Shown piece by piece: positions 22,246 to 33,505 of a DNA stretch of 64,000 nt. The notes below the pieces were generated by a model, which saw only the letters and a program-made list of their open reading frames with translations, did not search any database and was not told the origin of the DNA. The DNA is from Nicotiana tabacum. Lineage: Eukaryota; Streptophyta; Magnoliopsida; Solanales; Solanaceae. The DNA is taken from the NCBI RefSeq assembly GCF_000715075.1, contig NC_134084.1, positions 103,768,411 to 103,832,410 of the forward strand. The letters run 5' to 3'. How positions within the stretch are numbered: position 1 is the first letter of the stretch; each line of letters opens with the position of its first letter. The translations under genes were made by a program, and so were the position numbers.

Positions 22246-23470
22246 TTCTCCACCTATTAAACAAAATTTCATCCTCGAACGGACATAGAAAGGTACCTGG
22301 TCTAGGAAAAAGATGGGGGTATCTGCTCCGCATGTCCTCCTCGGACTCCGAGATCGCCTCCTCAACTGGTTGGCCCCTCCACTGAACCTTTACCGCGGAA
22401 ATCCTTTTGGATCTCAACTGGTGATCATGTCTATCAATAATGGCAGTTGGCTCCTCCTCATAACCCAGACTCTCATCCAACTTAATAGTATTGAAGTCTA
22501 ACACATGGGACAAGTCAGCGTGATACTTCCGCAACATCGATACATGAAAAACTGGATGAACTCCCGACAAGCTGGGGGGTAAATCAAGCTCATAAGCAAC
22601 CTCCCCAACTCGCCTCAACACCTCAAAGGGGCCAATTAACCTTGGCCTCAACTTGCCTTTTTTCCCGAATCTCATAACACCCTTCATTGGCGAGACTTTC
22701 AAGAGGACATTCTCGCCAACCATGAATGATACATCACGTGCCTTCTGATCAGCGTAACTCTTCTGCCTGGACTAAGCTGTGAAAAGCCTCTCCTGAATCA
22801 ACTTTACCTTCTCCAAGGCATCTTTCACCAAGTTTGTACCGTACAACTTAGCCTCACCAGGCTCGAACCACCCGATAGGAGAACGACATCGCCGACCATA
22901 TAAAGCCTCAAATGGAGCTATCTCTATGCTGGACTGATAGCTATTGTTGTAAGCGAACTCTGCCAAGGGTAAGAACTGATCCCACTGTCCTCCAAAGTCA
23001 ATCACACATGCTCTAAGCATGTCCTCCAAAATCTGAACTAACTACTCTGACTGTCCATCAGTCTGAGGGTGGAATGCTGTGCTAAGCTCCACGCGGGTCC
23101 CCAACTCACTCTGAATGGCTCTCTAGAAATGGGAAGTGAACTGAGGGACTCTATCTAATATAATGGAAACAGGCACACCGTGCAACCGAACTATCTCCCA
23201 AATGTAAATCTAAGCCAATCTCTCTGAAGTGTAAGTAGTCACAACCGGAATAAAGTGTATCGACTTGGTAAACCTATCAACAATGACCCACACTATATCA
23301 AATTTCCGCAAGGTTCGGGGCAACCCAACTATGAAGTCCATAATAATGCGCTCCCACTTCCACTCAGGTATAGGCATCTGCTGAAGTAGGCCACCTGGCC
23401 TCTGGTGTTCATACTTAACCTGCTGGCAATTCAAGCACCTAGCTACATACTCCATTATGTCTTTGTTCAT
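22241..23470 (-). pseudogene. Tekay integrase with chromodomain-like C-terminus
   Basis: The zinc region (YVARCLNCQQVKYEHQRPGG) is followed by the core with IIMDFIVGLP, VIVDRFTKSIHF (first Asp), SIILDRVPQF (second Asp) and a downstream Glu segment containing a stop (FHPQTDGQSE then TAG). After FAYNNSYQSSIEIAPFEALY comes the C-terminal part [40 protein letters not shown] and [13 protein letters not shown], ending EILFNRWRM. The stop at 22243-22241 lies inside the 3' LTR, so pol reads through the polypurine tract and overlaps the LTR by five bases. Stops or frame changes occur near 23209, 23113, 23040 and 22771. Confidence 0.88.
22246..22257 (-). other. Polypurine tract of the Tekay element
   Basis: The minus-strand AATAGGTGGAGAA directly precedes the 3' LTR (TGTGACG). 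It lies within the end of the integrase reading frame. Confidence 0.75.
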
Positions 23471-23649
23471 CCTCCACCACCAATAATGCTACCTCAAGTC
23501 ATCTTCGTAACGCCCGAATGAATGTAATACCGCGAACTGTGTGCCTCCTCTAGAATCCTCTCCCTCGAACCATCAACATTAGGAACATATAGGAGACTCT
23601 GGAGTCGTAGAACACCATCATCGCCGATAGAAACCTCCTTGGCACTACC

Positions 23650-24130
23650 CTATAGCACTATCTCTCTAAGAACTTCCAAATGTGGATCATCGAACTGTCG
23701 GGCCTTGATCTGTCCCAATAATGAAGACTGAGAAACAACACACGCAAGGACTCGGCTGGGCTCTGAAATATCTAACCTCATAAGCCTGTTAGCCAAGGAC
23801 TGAATGTCCAAGCCTAGTGGCCTCTCCTCTGCTGAAATGAATGCCAAGCTACCCATACTCTTTGTTTTCCTGCTTAAGGTATCTGCGACCACATTTGCCT
23901 TTCCCGAAAGATAAAGAATGGTGATGTCATAATCCTTCAGTAATTCAAGCCATCTATGCTGCCTCAAATTGAGATCCCTCTGCTTGAACAAATGTTGTAA
24001 GCTGCGATGATCAGCGTAAACCTCACTTGACACCCCATACAGATAATGTCTCCATATCTTAAGAGCATAAACAATCGCTGCCAACTCTAGATGGTGCACA
24101 GGATAATTTTTCTCATGAATCTTCAGCTGG
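23650..24130 (-). pseudogene. Tekay RNase H segment
   Basis: [24 protein letters not shown] and [15 protein letters not shown], then [20 protein letters not shown] and VVADTLSRK, are the RNase H and connection region of chromoviral pol. The frame is open over 149 codons and continues toward integrase ([17 protein letters not shown]). Upstream (24130-24570) only broken fragments of the RT thumb and early RNase H are legible. Confidence 0.82.
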
Positions 24131-24572
24131 CGTGAAGCATATGCAATAACTCGTCCCTCCTACATCAATACACAACCCAAGCCAACGCGTGAGACATCAC
24201 AATATACCATATATATCCCTGAACCGGAAGGCAACACAAGGACTGGTGTTGTAGTCAAAGCTGTGTTGAGCTTCTGAAAGCTTGCCTCATAATCATCCGA
24301 CCAACGGAAAGGAGCACCCTTCTAGATCAATCTAGTCAGAGGTGATGCAATAGATGAAAAACTCTACACGAATCATCTGTAATAACCTGCTACCCTAGGA
24401 AACTCCTGATCTTGGTCACTAAAGTAGGACATGACGAACTCTGAACTGTCTCAATCTTCTTGGGATCCACCTTAATACCCTCTCCTGACACAATATGCCC
24501 CAAGAATGCCACTGACTCTAGCCAAAACTCATACTTGGAGAACTTAGCATACAACTTCTGCCCTCGCAAGGT

Positions 24573-25411
24573 CTAAAGCACTACTCTCAAATGCTGCTCG
24601 TGCTCCCCCAGGCTACGTGAGTATATCAAGATGTTGTTAATAAGGACAATGATGAAGGAATCAATATAAGGTAGGAACACCCTATTCATCGGGTCCATAA
24701 ATGTTGTTGGGGCATTAGCCAAGCCAAAGGACATCACCAGAAACTCATAATGACCATATATAGTACGGAAAGTAGTCTTCGGAACATCTGAGTCCCGAAT
24801 CCTCAACTGATGGTACCCTGATCTCAAGTTGATCTTAGAGAACACCCTAGCACCCTACAACTGGTCGAACAAATCATCAATGCGTGGCAATGGGTACTTG
24901 TTCTTGATGGTAACCTTGTTCAACTGGCGATAATCAATGCACATCCGCATGGTCCCATCCTTATTCTTTACAAATAACACTGGTACACCCCAAAGTGACA
25001 CACTTGGTCTAACAAACCCCTTTGTTACAACTCCTCAAGGTGCTCCTTCAACTCTTTTAACTCTTTTGGAGCCATACGGTACGGCGGAATAGATATAGGC
25101 TGGGTCCCTGGAGCCAAATCAATATAGAAATCAATATTGCAATCCAGTGGCATGCTAGGAAGATTAGAAGGAAACACATCGACGAATTCCCGAACTACTG
25201 GAACAGAATCAATCGTCGGAGACTCAGCGGTGGTGTCCCAAACATAGGCCAAATAAGCCAAACACCCTTTCTCAACCATATGTCGAGCCTTCAGGAAAGA
25301 GATAACCCGACTAGATGTATCAACTGTGGAACCCTTCCACTCCAACCCTGGCATTGCTAACGTAACAGTCTTAGCATGACAATCAAGGACGGCGTGGTAT
25401 AGGGATACCAA
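24573..25411 (-). pseudogene. Tekay reverse transcriptase, active site destroyed
   Basis: The N-terminal part (25411-25025) includes VREFVDVFPSNLPSMPLD and the [20 protein letters not shown] motif. The fingers/palm (24845-24573) carry [40 protein letters not shown] and [12 protein letters not shown]. The family motif at this point is IDD; both catalytic aspartates are Asn here. G to A changes on this strand fit cytosine deamination on the other. Stops lie between the two open stretches. Confidence 0.88.
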
Positions 25412-25875
25412 TCCATGCTCAAGATGACCTCAAAGTTGATCATATCAAGTAATAAGAGATCTGCTCTAGTCTCGAAACCATAGAATGTGACCACACAAGA
25501 CCAGTAGATCCGATCCACAACCACAGAATCGCCCATAGGAGTGGATATATGAACAAGAGTGCCCAAAGGATCAGGAGTAATAACCAGGAAATGAGCAAAT
25601 AGAGATGATACATATGAATAGGTAGACCCTGGATCAAATAATACCGAAGCATCTCTACCGCAGACTGATATAATACCTGTGATGATGGCATTTGAGGCCA
25701 ATGCATCTGGCATGGCCGGAAGGGCATAGAATCTGGTTGGAGCACCGGGTGGCTGGCCTCCAACTAACTGAGCAGTTGCTGGCTGACCTCTCCCTATCTG
25801 GCCTCCACCTCTACGACGACCCCTACCAGTCTGACCCCCGCCTCTAGATGACTGGGCAACTAGTGCTGAAATCAT
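25357..25875 (-). pseudogene. Tekay aspartic protease
   Basis: An open frame of 172 codons. After a Gly/Arg-rich stretch (GRGRRRGGGQIGRGQ) comes ASVLFDPGSTYSYVSSLFA with the catalytic D-P-G-S, then FEVILSMDWYPYTTPSL, typical of Tekay (family form ILGMDWL). The frame shifts near 25400 where RT begins. Confidence 0.85.
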
Positions 25876-25889
25876 GGGCTATTAACCCT

Positions 25890-27292
25890 GCTGTACTACC
25901 TTGCCCGAATCCTGGGGCAATATCTCCTCATATGACCAAGGTCTCCGCACTCAAAACAACCCCACGGCGCGATGACCTGCTACCCTGATGGCCTGTAGAC
26001 CCACTGGAAGAAGCCTGGATAACCAGTGGACGGTAGGAACTCTCCGGCATAGCACTGAAATAAGAACTTGAAGAACCCTGGGGACCTGAATACCCACTGG
26101 AGGAACCCTAAATAGCTGGCGGACGATAAGAACTCTCTGGTATGGCGTTGAAATAGGGGCACGTTGGAGTACCCCGAGCAGGTGGTAGTGTTGAATATGG
26201 GGGTCTACTGGGCTGACCCCTCCCAAACTGACCTCTACCCTTAGCCGGGGCACCTCTGAACTCTCCGGAGAATCTAGCCCTCTTATCTTACTGCATCTGC
26301 TCCCTACCCCTCAGACGGTAGCCCTCAATCCTCCGAGCAATCTCCACTACTAGCTGATAAGAAGTCCCCATCTCCACCTCTCGGGCCATGTTGGCCCTAA
26401 TGCCAGAATGCAACCCTGCAACAAACCTCCACACCCTCTCTGCGTCAGTAGGAAGTATCACCAATGCATGGTGGGATAACTTAGAAAACCTCACCTTGTA
26501 GTCGATCACGGACATCTGACCCTACTCAAGCTGCTCAAACTGATACCGCAGCTCTTCCCTCTCAGAGGGTGGAATATACCTATCCAAGAATGACTGTGTA
26601 AACTGGCCCCAAGTGATGGGAGGAGAACCTACTGGCCTGCCAAGAACATAGGACTGCCACCGTCTATGGGCCATGCCCTCTAACTAAAAAGTAGTGAAGT
26701 CAACCTCATGCGACTCCAATATCCTCGTGTTGTGCGGTCTTTCCCTACACCTATCAATGAAATCCTGGGCATCCTCATGACGCTCACCCCCGAAGACAGG
26801 AGGGTGAAGTCTAGTCCATTTATCCAACAACTTCTGCGAGTCACCATTCGCAGCTGGTCTAGGCTCGGGCACCACTGCAGCAACTGGCTGAGCCCCATCC
26901 ACGGGTAGTGCACCCGGAGTTTGATACACTGCAGCTGCATAAACAGGAGCCTGAGCAGTAAGGGTATGTGCTCCCCCTCCTGCATGTGATGTAGCTGGAT
27001 CCGCTGGAAATAAACCAGTCTAAGTCATGGTGTCCATTAACCGCAGCATACAACCCATGACCTCCTGGAAACCCGATGTTGTCATAAAGTTTTCCGGGGT
27101 AGGCTCAGTTGTGGGCACCTCGCCCTGCTCCTCAATTTTAGGATCCGCTGGTGGTGATACTGGTACAGCTCTAGGATGCCCTTGTCCCCTACCTCGGGCG
27201 GGTGCCCTCCCCCGGCCTCTATCTCAGCCTCTAGCAATGGGGGGAGTATCTCCTCCCAGGTCTGGAACATCAGTCGTGCGTGTCCTCACCAT
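25890..27292 (-). pseudogene. Tekay gag, degenerate
   Basis: ATG 27292 (MVRTRTTDVPDLGGDTPPI) lies about 180 nt after the primer site. Capsid motifs follow: LLDKWTRLHPPVFGG, DAQDFIDRCRERPHN, VDFTTF(stop)LEGMAHRRWQ, VIDYKVRFSKLSHHA and ARRIEGYRLRGREQ. A Ser/Gly/Tyr/Pro-rich region (26250-25950) contains two similar copies of a SSYRPP...SSSGYSGPQG-type peptide. It would form the particle shell. Confidence 0.85.
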
Positions 27293-27469
27293 CTATTTGA
27301 GAATAGAAGAGGAATATTTAGCATACCAACCACTGCACGATAGGAAATGAATAAAGAGTAGTTTTCTAACACCCTATAGCCTCTCGAAGATAAATACAGA
27401 CGTCTCCATACCGATCTGCAAGACTCTAATAGGTTTGCCCATGACTTGTGAGATCTACGTGAACCTAGT

Positions 27470-27481
27470 GCTCTGATACCA
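27470..27481 (-). other. Primer binding site (initiator tRNA-Met) of the Tekay element
   Basis: The minus-strand TGGTATCAGAGC lies three bases from the 5' LTR end and matches the 3' end of plant initiator tRNA-Met, the usual primer of chromoviruses. Confidence 0.9.
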
Positions 27482-27484
27482 TGT

Positions 27485-29506
27485 TGTCACGACCCAATTT
27501 CATTATAGTTCGTGATGATACCCAACACCATTGTCAAGCAAGCCAACGGCAGAAATATTAATAAGTTCTCATTTTACTTTACCAAAACAAGTACAACAAT
27601 TTCTTAAGTTGAAGTTAAAACAAGTGATAATCAGTAACGTAACAAAAATAAGTATACAATCCCCAAAAGAATAGTCTACTAATGTGTGTGCCAAGACCTG
27701 GTGTCACAAGTATGTGGGCATCTAGTAGAAAAGAGTAAATATATCCTACTGTCTGAAATAGAATAGATAGCAAAAAGTAAAGAGAGACTCCATCAAGTTG
27801 TTGAACGGCATAGGAAGGGGGCAGCTCACTGTGGAAGTCGTGGACTATAATCAGGAATGCGCACCAGACTAGTAGCCAGATGTACCTGCCTCATATCCTG
27901 TACAATTAAGTACAGAAGCGTAGTATGAGTATATAAACAATATGTACCTAGTAAGTATCCCGTCTAATCTCGAAAAAGTAGAGACGAGAGGTCGGCCCAA
28001 TCCACAAATATCAACTATCATCAAGAAGGAGCATAAAGGCACATTATATTCAGATAATTCATACAAGTGTTCAAACAAGTGCATACGTTCACATAGGTTC
28101 ATTTCCAAATTTCTAGCATATCTTAAGTGATCTCATTAGCATGAAAAGATATAAACATTTACAAATTTAGCATGATACGGGTCCTAAACTACCCGAACAA
28201 TTAATATAATAGTAGATATGTACGGACTCTCGTCATCTAGTGCGTACTTAGCCCCCGCATTTAGTGACAATTTATTCAATTATTACACATACAGGGACAA
28301 TTCCCTCTTACAAGGTTAGAAAGGAGACTTACCTTGCTCCAAAGCGTACTTCCAACACCAAGAACGTGCTTAAACCCCTAGGTTTTGCTCTAATCCCATG
28401 ATTTTCCTTAAATCTTTGTGTGTTAATCTACCCGAGGTTCAAGTATTAAACTAGAAATAAATAGGATGAACTTACCTCAAGATGCTAGGTGAAAGTCTTC
28501 TCTCAAGAGTTCCAAAATCGCCCAAAAAATGAGTGAAAATGAGCAAAAATGGCCTAGAGCCCGTAATAAATGAAAGTCACTACTTCAGTGATTTCCACAT
28601 CTGCGGTCCTGGGCCGTACCTGCGCCCACCGCATCTACGGAAAGGTGTCCGCTTCTGCGGAAATTCAGCTGGGCCACTAGGCCGCATCTGCGGTTCCGCT
28701 TCTGCAGCTTCTGGCTTGGCCACTTCTGCGATGGGACGACTGCTTCTGCGGTCTCGCACCTGCGGCTGACCAACCGCAGGTGCGGTTATGACAGCAACCT
28801 GGAGCTTCCGCTCCTTCCCAAGTTTTCCAACTTCACTCGAGCCTCGCCTGATTGACGCTCGGAGCCCCCGGGTCCCGCTCGAACATACCGACAAGTTTGA
28901 AATCATAAAACGGACTCGCTTGAACCCTCGGAACGCCCGAAACAACGTTAAATCTAAGAATCACCCCTAAAACCAATTGAATCAAACTTATGAACTTCAA
29001 GTTCTTCAATTCACTTCTAACGCGTCGAAACGTACTTATACTTCTCGGATTGACACCAAATTTTGCGGGCAAGTCGTAAATGTTATATTGGACTTGTACC
29101 AGGCTTTGGAACCAAAATACGGTCCCGGTACCAATATGATCAATCATTATTTAATTTTATTAAATCCTTATAATTTCAGTTTAGCAATTTCTAACAAAAA
29201 TTCATTACTCGGGCTAGGGACCTCGGAATTCGATTCCGGGCATTTGCCCAGGTCCCATATTTTCCTACGGACCCTCCGGAACCATCAAAATACAAGTCCG
29301 GGTCCGTTTTCTAAAAATATTAACCAAAGTCAAACTTAGCCTTTTAAGAAAATCTTAGGGAATCAAGTGTGCCTATTACAACTAAAACTCTTCCAAATCT
29401 CGGCCTAACTATCCCCGCAGGTTGTAAATTAGTTAAATCAAGCACGAAAAGTTTTATTTAGGGGGATGGGGTTCGAAAAAGCATAACGACCAGTCGAGTC
29501 GTTACA
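27485..29506 (-). repeat. 5' LTR of the Tekay element, with two internal deletions
   Basis: Begins TGTCACGACCC and ends GTCGTTACA before AAAGT. Relative to 19726-22245 it lacks about 280 bp at 27996 and about 260 bp at 28377. It also has about 30 bp extra near 29268-29305. CpG modules are at 28595-28790. Confidence 0.9.
28595..28790. repeat. CpG-module array in the Tekay 5' LTR
   Basis: CCGCATCTACGG at 28629 and CCGCTTCTGCGG at 28649 are exactly 20 bp apart. Other copies include 28595, 28682 and 28740, then ACCGCAGGTGCGGT at about 28772. Confidence 0.8.
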
Positions 29507-30420
29507 AAAGTAAATCCAACTCAGATTAAAGCAATCGAAGAGATATCAGATGTGCTCACAAGTAAAAAGGAAGTACAAAGACTAACATGGAGAGTAGCAG
29601 CTTTGGGAATATTCGTATCTAGATCCTCAAAGAAATGTTTTAAATTCTTTTCATTATTGAAAAAATACATCAATCTGAATGGAGTGATGAGTGTCAATAA
29701 GCTTTGAAAGATTTGAAAGCATATCTTTCAAAACCGCCTCTATTATCAAAGCCAAGGGATGGAGAGAGGTTACTCATCTGTTTAGCTGTATCTCCAATTT
29801 ACTATGGTAGTAAATCTTTATTAGATACTGAGACACAATATCTAAACTAGCACTAACATTAATAATAGCATCAAGAAAGTTACAACCTTATTTTCAATAT
29901 CATCTCATTTCTGTCGTAACTAATTTTCTTGATGGCATTATTAATGTTAGTGAATATGATATTGTTTATCATCCTCGAACTGCCATAAAGTCACATGTAT
30001 TAGCAGATTTCAGCTCAAGCTTGCTTCTTGAAGCTGAAAATGAGGTATGAACATTTACTGGAACTAATCTAGGGACTTGGACATTATATACTGATGGATC
30101 CTCAAATGTAAAAGGAGCAGGTTTGTGTATTGTCTTAATTTCGCCTTCAGGAAAAATTATCAAGCAAGCTATAAAATGTTACCCAATAACTAACAATGAA
30201 GCCAAATATGAGCCAGTAATTGCAGGTTTGGAACTTGCAAAAGAGATGGGGATTGACCAAGTTGAAATCAAAAGCGACTCATAGTTAGTGGTAAATCAAA
30301 TGCAAGGGAATTATGTGGCCAGAAAATGCGTATGCAACAATATTTGAAAAAGGTACGAGAGTTATTGCGTTAGTTCCGAGTATGGGAAAATGTTCTTACC
30401 AAGAGAATAAAATGAAGAGG
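29507..30420 (+). pseudogene. Tat/Retand RT end and RNase H (piece 4 of 5)
   Basis: Continues from 19725 across the AAAGT duplication: NPTQIKAIEEISDVLTSKKE, VAALGIFVSRSSKKCFKFFS. An internal loss removes the residues between CLAVS and PIYYGSKSLLDTETQYL. RNase H motifs follow: WTLYTDGSSNVKGAGLCIV (Asp), ITNNEAKYEPVIAGLELAK (Glu) and GIDQVEIKSDS (Asp), then a stop. A 32-bp inverted repeat (29851-29952) replaces part of the coding sequence. It ends at the solo LTR insertion. Confidence 0.85.
29851..29952. repeat. Imperfect inverted repeat (hairpin) inside RNase H
   Basis: Arms 29851-29882 and 29921-29952 match at 29 of 32 positions when one is reverse-complemented (CACTAACATTAATAAT...), with a 38-nt loop. 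The left arm is normal coding sequence (ALALIIASRKL-type); the right arm stands where unrelated coding sequence is expected. Confidence 0.75.
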
Positions 30421-31238
30421 TGTCACAAACCAAATCCCATAATAGATCGTAATGGCACCCAACGATGCTGCTAGGCAAGCCAACGCGTGAACATCCACTT
30501 AATTATCCATTTTAACTTTTAAAATTAGGGACGTCATTAAATAAATAGAATTAAATCTAGAACTCATGGAAACATATGTTCTTATTTAATAAATTACCAA
30601 GTATGGGTAAATCATAAAGCGGAGCGATAATAATAATATTAAGTACAACTGTGAGCATCCACTAAAAACCCTCAAAACTCGGTGAAATAAGTGCATGAGC
30701 ATCTACCAGGAAGTACAATACTAATACATTATCTGCCTGGAATATAACATATACATGATATAGAAAATAAATAAGATGAGGACTACGTGGCTGCGGATCG
30801 TAACATGAAATCCAGCTCATCATGAAGTCTCATCGGCAGTTGTGCCACTACCATGATGACCATCAAAAGTACATGTCTCAGCCCCTACACAATCAGTGCA
30901 TAAGTGTTGTGTGAGTATGTAAATAAATGCATACCCAGAAAGTATATAGCCTAACACCGAAGAAGTAGTAATGAGGGGTCAACATCGACACTTACTAGTG
31001 GTCCAACAAATCAAGTATAATAAAAGTAGATAGGTACGAAGCATGGCAAGTAGAATAGTGAGAGCAAATATATGTACATAACATGATCCTCAATAGAAGA
31101 ATAAATACGAAGTCCTTAATAACCGGATACTACCTCGAATGTAATTCATAACGGTCAACACCAGATAAAATGCCATATCTTAAGTCAGAAAAACTTATAG
31201 GTACACTGACTCCTCATCGAATATTACACATAATTCTA

Positions 31239-31510
31239 TCGAGGCGAACAGTCTGATTCTATAAGAGTGTTTCATAGAATTGTCGAGGCGAACAGTCTGA
31301 TCCTATAAGAGTGTGTTATATAATCCAGCCGAGGTGAACCGCCTACTCCCATAAGAGTGTACTACATAATCCTACCGATGCGGACGGCCCGATCCCATAA
31401 GAATATGATACAAATGATACTGCCGAGGCAAACAATCTGATCCCATAAGAATATATACTCTGCCGAAGCGAACAACCCGATCCCATAAGAGTATTGTGTG
31501 GCATTCAGCC
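31239..31510. repeat. Six-copy minisatellite inside the solo LTR
   Basis: Units starting CCGAGGCGAACAGTCTGATC and ending CATAAGAGTGT begin at 31239, 31283, 31329, 31375, 31423 and 31463, a step of 40-48 bp. One or two weakly related units occur in the Tekay LTR (about 20409 and 20497). Confidence 0.85.
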
Positions 31511-32445
31511 CAATCCCATTCGAATATAAAACTTTAACGGGTCACTGGCCCACTTACGAATATATGTGTGAGTTATAAAAATTCAAAAAAAAAACTTGTG
31601 GACGAATACGCACGACACAGAAGAAATCGTAAAGGGGAGTACAATTTCCACAGCTAATCAAGTAGCTAGTCAAGTATCTAAAATAGCAAGTCTGATACTC
31701 TATGCGAGTCTAGTCTCGGGCTAAATGTAAATTAAAGCTTTTAACTAGGAAGAATAAATCAAATAGTAAAATTAAAGCACATCGTGAGTCTAAGTCTACC
31801 TGCATATAATCAGGAATTCTAAAATATGCATGGACACTCGTCACCTCATACGTGTGTAGCTCCCACAACATGTAGCACATAACAAATATAACACCTACAG
31901 GATAATTTGCCCCTTACAAGGTTAGACAAGAGACTTAACTTGCTCCAAAATCCGATAACTGGCTCCAATGCCTCTTTAACTCCTCAAAGCAAATCTAACC
32001 GATTCAAAACTAGTCAAAGAACGTGCAAACCAATCAAAATATACCCAAAGGCTCGTAATTTAACAATTAATAACAACTCCCAACTCCACACGAAAAGTCA
32101 ACAAAGTCAACCTCCGGGCCCACACGCCCGGATTCCAAAAAACAATTCGAAGATTAATATTACCCATAGAACTAGGAACTCAAATATATAATTTGTTCCC
32201 AATTTCGTGGTCAAAATCCAAAAATACCATTTCTAGTTTTTTTTTTCAAAATCCCACAATTTCTACAAAATTTCATGTTTATATTTATATATAATCCATG
32301 TATTTAACTCATAATAAGTGGGAATCACTTACCTTGTAATAGATGATGAAAATCTCCCCTCAAAGAGCTCAAAAAATCTCCCAACCCAAGTGAAAAGTTG
32401 GAGAAATGAGCTACGTCCCGAAATAAAATATAATTTGCCCAAGCC

Positions 32446-32830
32446 TTTCCTCTTCGCGATCACAGAATTAGCCTCGAGATCGCGAAGGCCAAAACTTCCT
32501 ACTACCCCAACTCTTCTTCGCTTTTGCAACCTCTAGGTTGCGTTTGTGACCTCCAGGTCGCGTTCGCGATTCATCCTGACCCATGCCCTTTTGGTTCATG
32601 GTCCATGAGCTTCATTCGCGAAGGCTAACATTCTTCCAAGCCCAATGCCTCTTCCTTCTTCGCATTTGCGAGGCTGGCTCCGTATTTGCAAAGGGGAACC
32701 AAGTCCTCCATCGCATTCGTGGGGATATCCTCGTGTTTAAAAAGAGCAACCTCAGGTCCCCCTCACCAGCCTTCTTCGCGATCGTGAGACTGCCATTGCG
32801 AGCGCGAAGCACACCAGCAATTTCAGCCAA
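32446..32830. repeat. CpG-module array in the solo LTR
   Basis: TTCGCGAT / ATCGCGAA type modules (32453, 32479) are followed by a run with an exact 20-bp step at 32519, 32539 and 32559 (CGCTTTTGCAAC, TGCGTTTGTGAC, CGCGTTCGCGAT). More copies lie to about 32830 (CTTCGCGATCGTGAG; GCGAGCGCGAAG). Confidence 0.75.
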
Positions 32831-33505
32831 CTTTAACTTTGCTCTGGGCGGTCTGAAACTCCTACGAGCCACTCGGTACACCGTCCAAATGTACCAACAA
32901 GTCCATAAATATACTATGGACCTACTCGAAGTCTTGGAACATGTAAAATAACATCATAACCAAGAATGGAACCTCAAAACTAAATTAATCAACTTCTAAA
33001 CCTCAAACTTATTTCGACCAACTTCGAACGCGACAAACTATACTTAGACTACTCGGAATGACGCCAAATTTTGTGCAGAAGTCACAAATTACTATACAAA
33101 CCAATTCGAAGGCTCGGAATCCCAAACGGACATCGATAACACCAAATTCTACTTCAAAACAAACTTTGGAAACTCTAAAACCTTCAAACACGGACTTTCA
33201 ACAATAAGCGCTAAAACGCTCACGTATACCCGAAACCTGATCCGAACATACGCCCAAGTACAAAATTATCGTGAAAACCTATTGGAACCATCAAATTCTG
33301 ATTCTGAGTTTGTTTACTCAAAAATCAAGCTTTGGTCAACTCTTCCAACTTAAAGCTTCTGGATTTATATTATTCTTCCAAATCAACTCCGAACTTTTCG
33401 ACAAAATCAACTACATGTGCAAGTCATAATACATGAAATGAAGCTACTCAAGATCTCAAATCAAACAACTGGTTCGAGCTCAAAATGATCGTTCGAGTCA
33501 TTATA

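Larger units (their letters stand above)
19726..29506 (-). mobile_element. Tekay-type chromovirus (Ty3-gypsy), full length, degenerate
   Basis: A complete element on minus with a perfect 5-bp duplication AAAGT at 19721-19725 and 29507-29511. LTRs are 2,520 bp (left, 3' LTR) and 2,022 bp (right, 5' LTR). The primer site is initiator tRNA-Met. Gag, protease, RT, RNase H, integrase and a C-terminal chromodomain-type tail follow in order on minus. Lineage from the integrase C-terminus ([31 protein letters not shown]), characteristic of plant Tekay/Del elements. Stops are frequent and the RT active site is destroyed. Confidence 0.92.
30421..33505 (-). mobile_element. Solo LTR of a Tekay-related Ty3-gypsy family
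   Basis: 3,085 bp bounded by TGTCACAAACC and GAGTCATTATA (terminal CA decayed to TA), with a perfect duplication AGAGG at 30416-30420 and 33506-33510. There is no primer site, polypurine tract or coding sequence inside. Start, end and several internal phrases (ACAAGGTTAGA..AGACTTA; GGGCCCA.ACGCCCGGATT) are shared with the Tekay LTRs at 19726 and 27485, so it belongs to a related family. Orientation is inferred from that similarity. It most likely arose by LTR-LTR recombination that removed the body. Confidence 0.88.

Noticed and set aside
27470..27481. tRNA-like sequences next to LTRs (also 12731, 43783, 48213, 49127, 53880, 58530)
   Set aside because: Only 12-18 bases match tRNA 3' ends. 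These are primer sites; no cloverleaf is present.
31239..31510. Regular spaced repeats that might suggest a CRISPR array
   Set aside because: A eukaryotic context, imperfect units with no unique spacers, and location inside an LTR.
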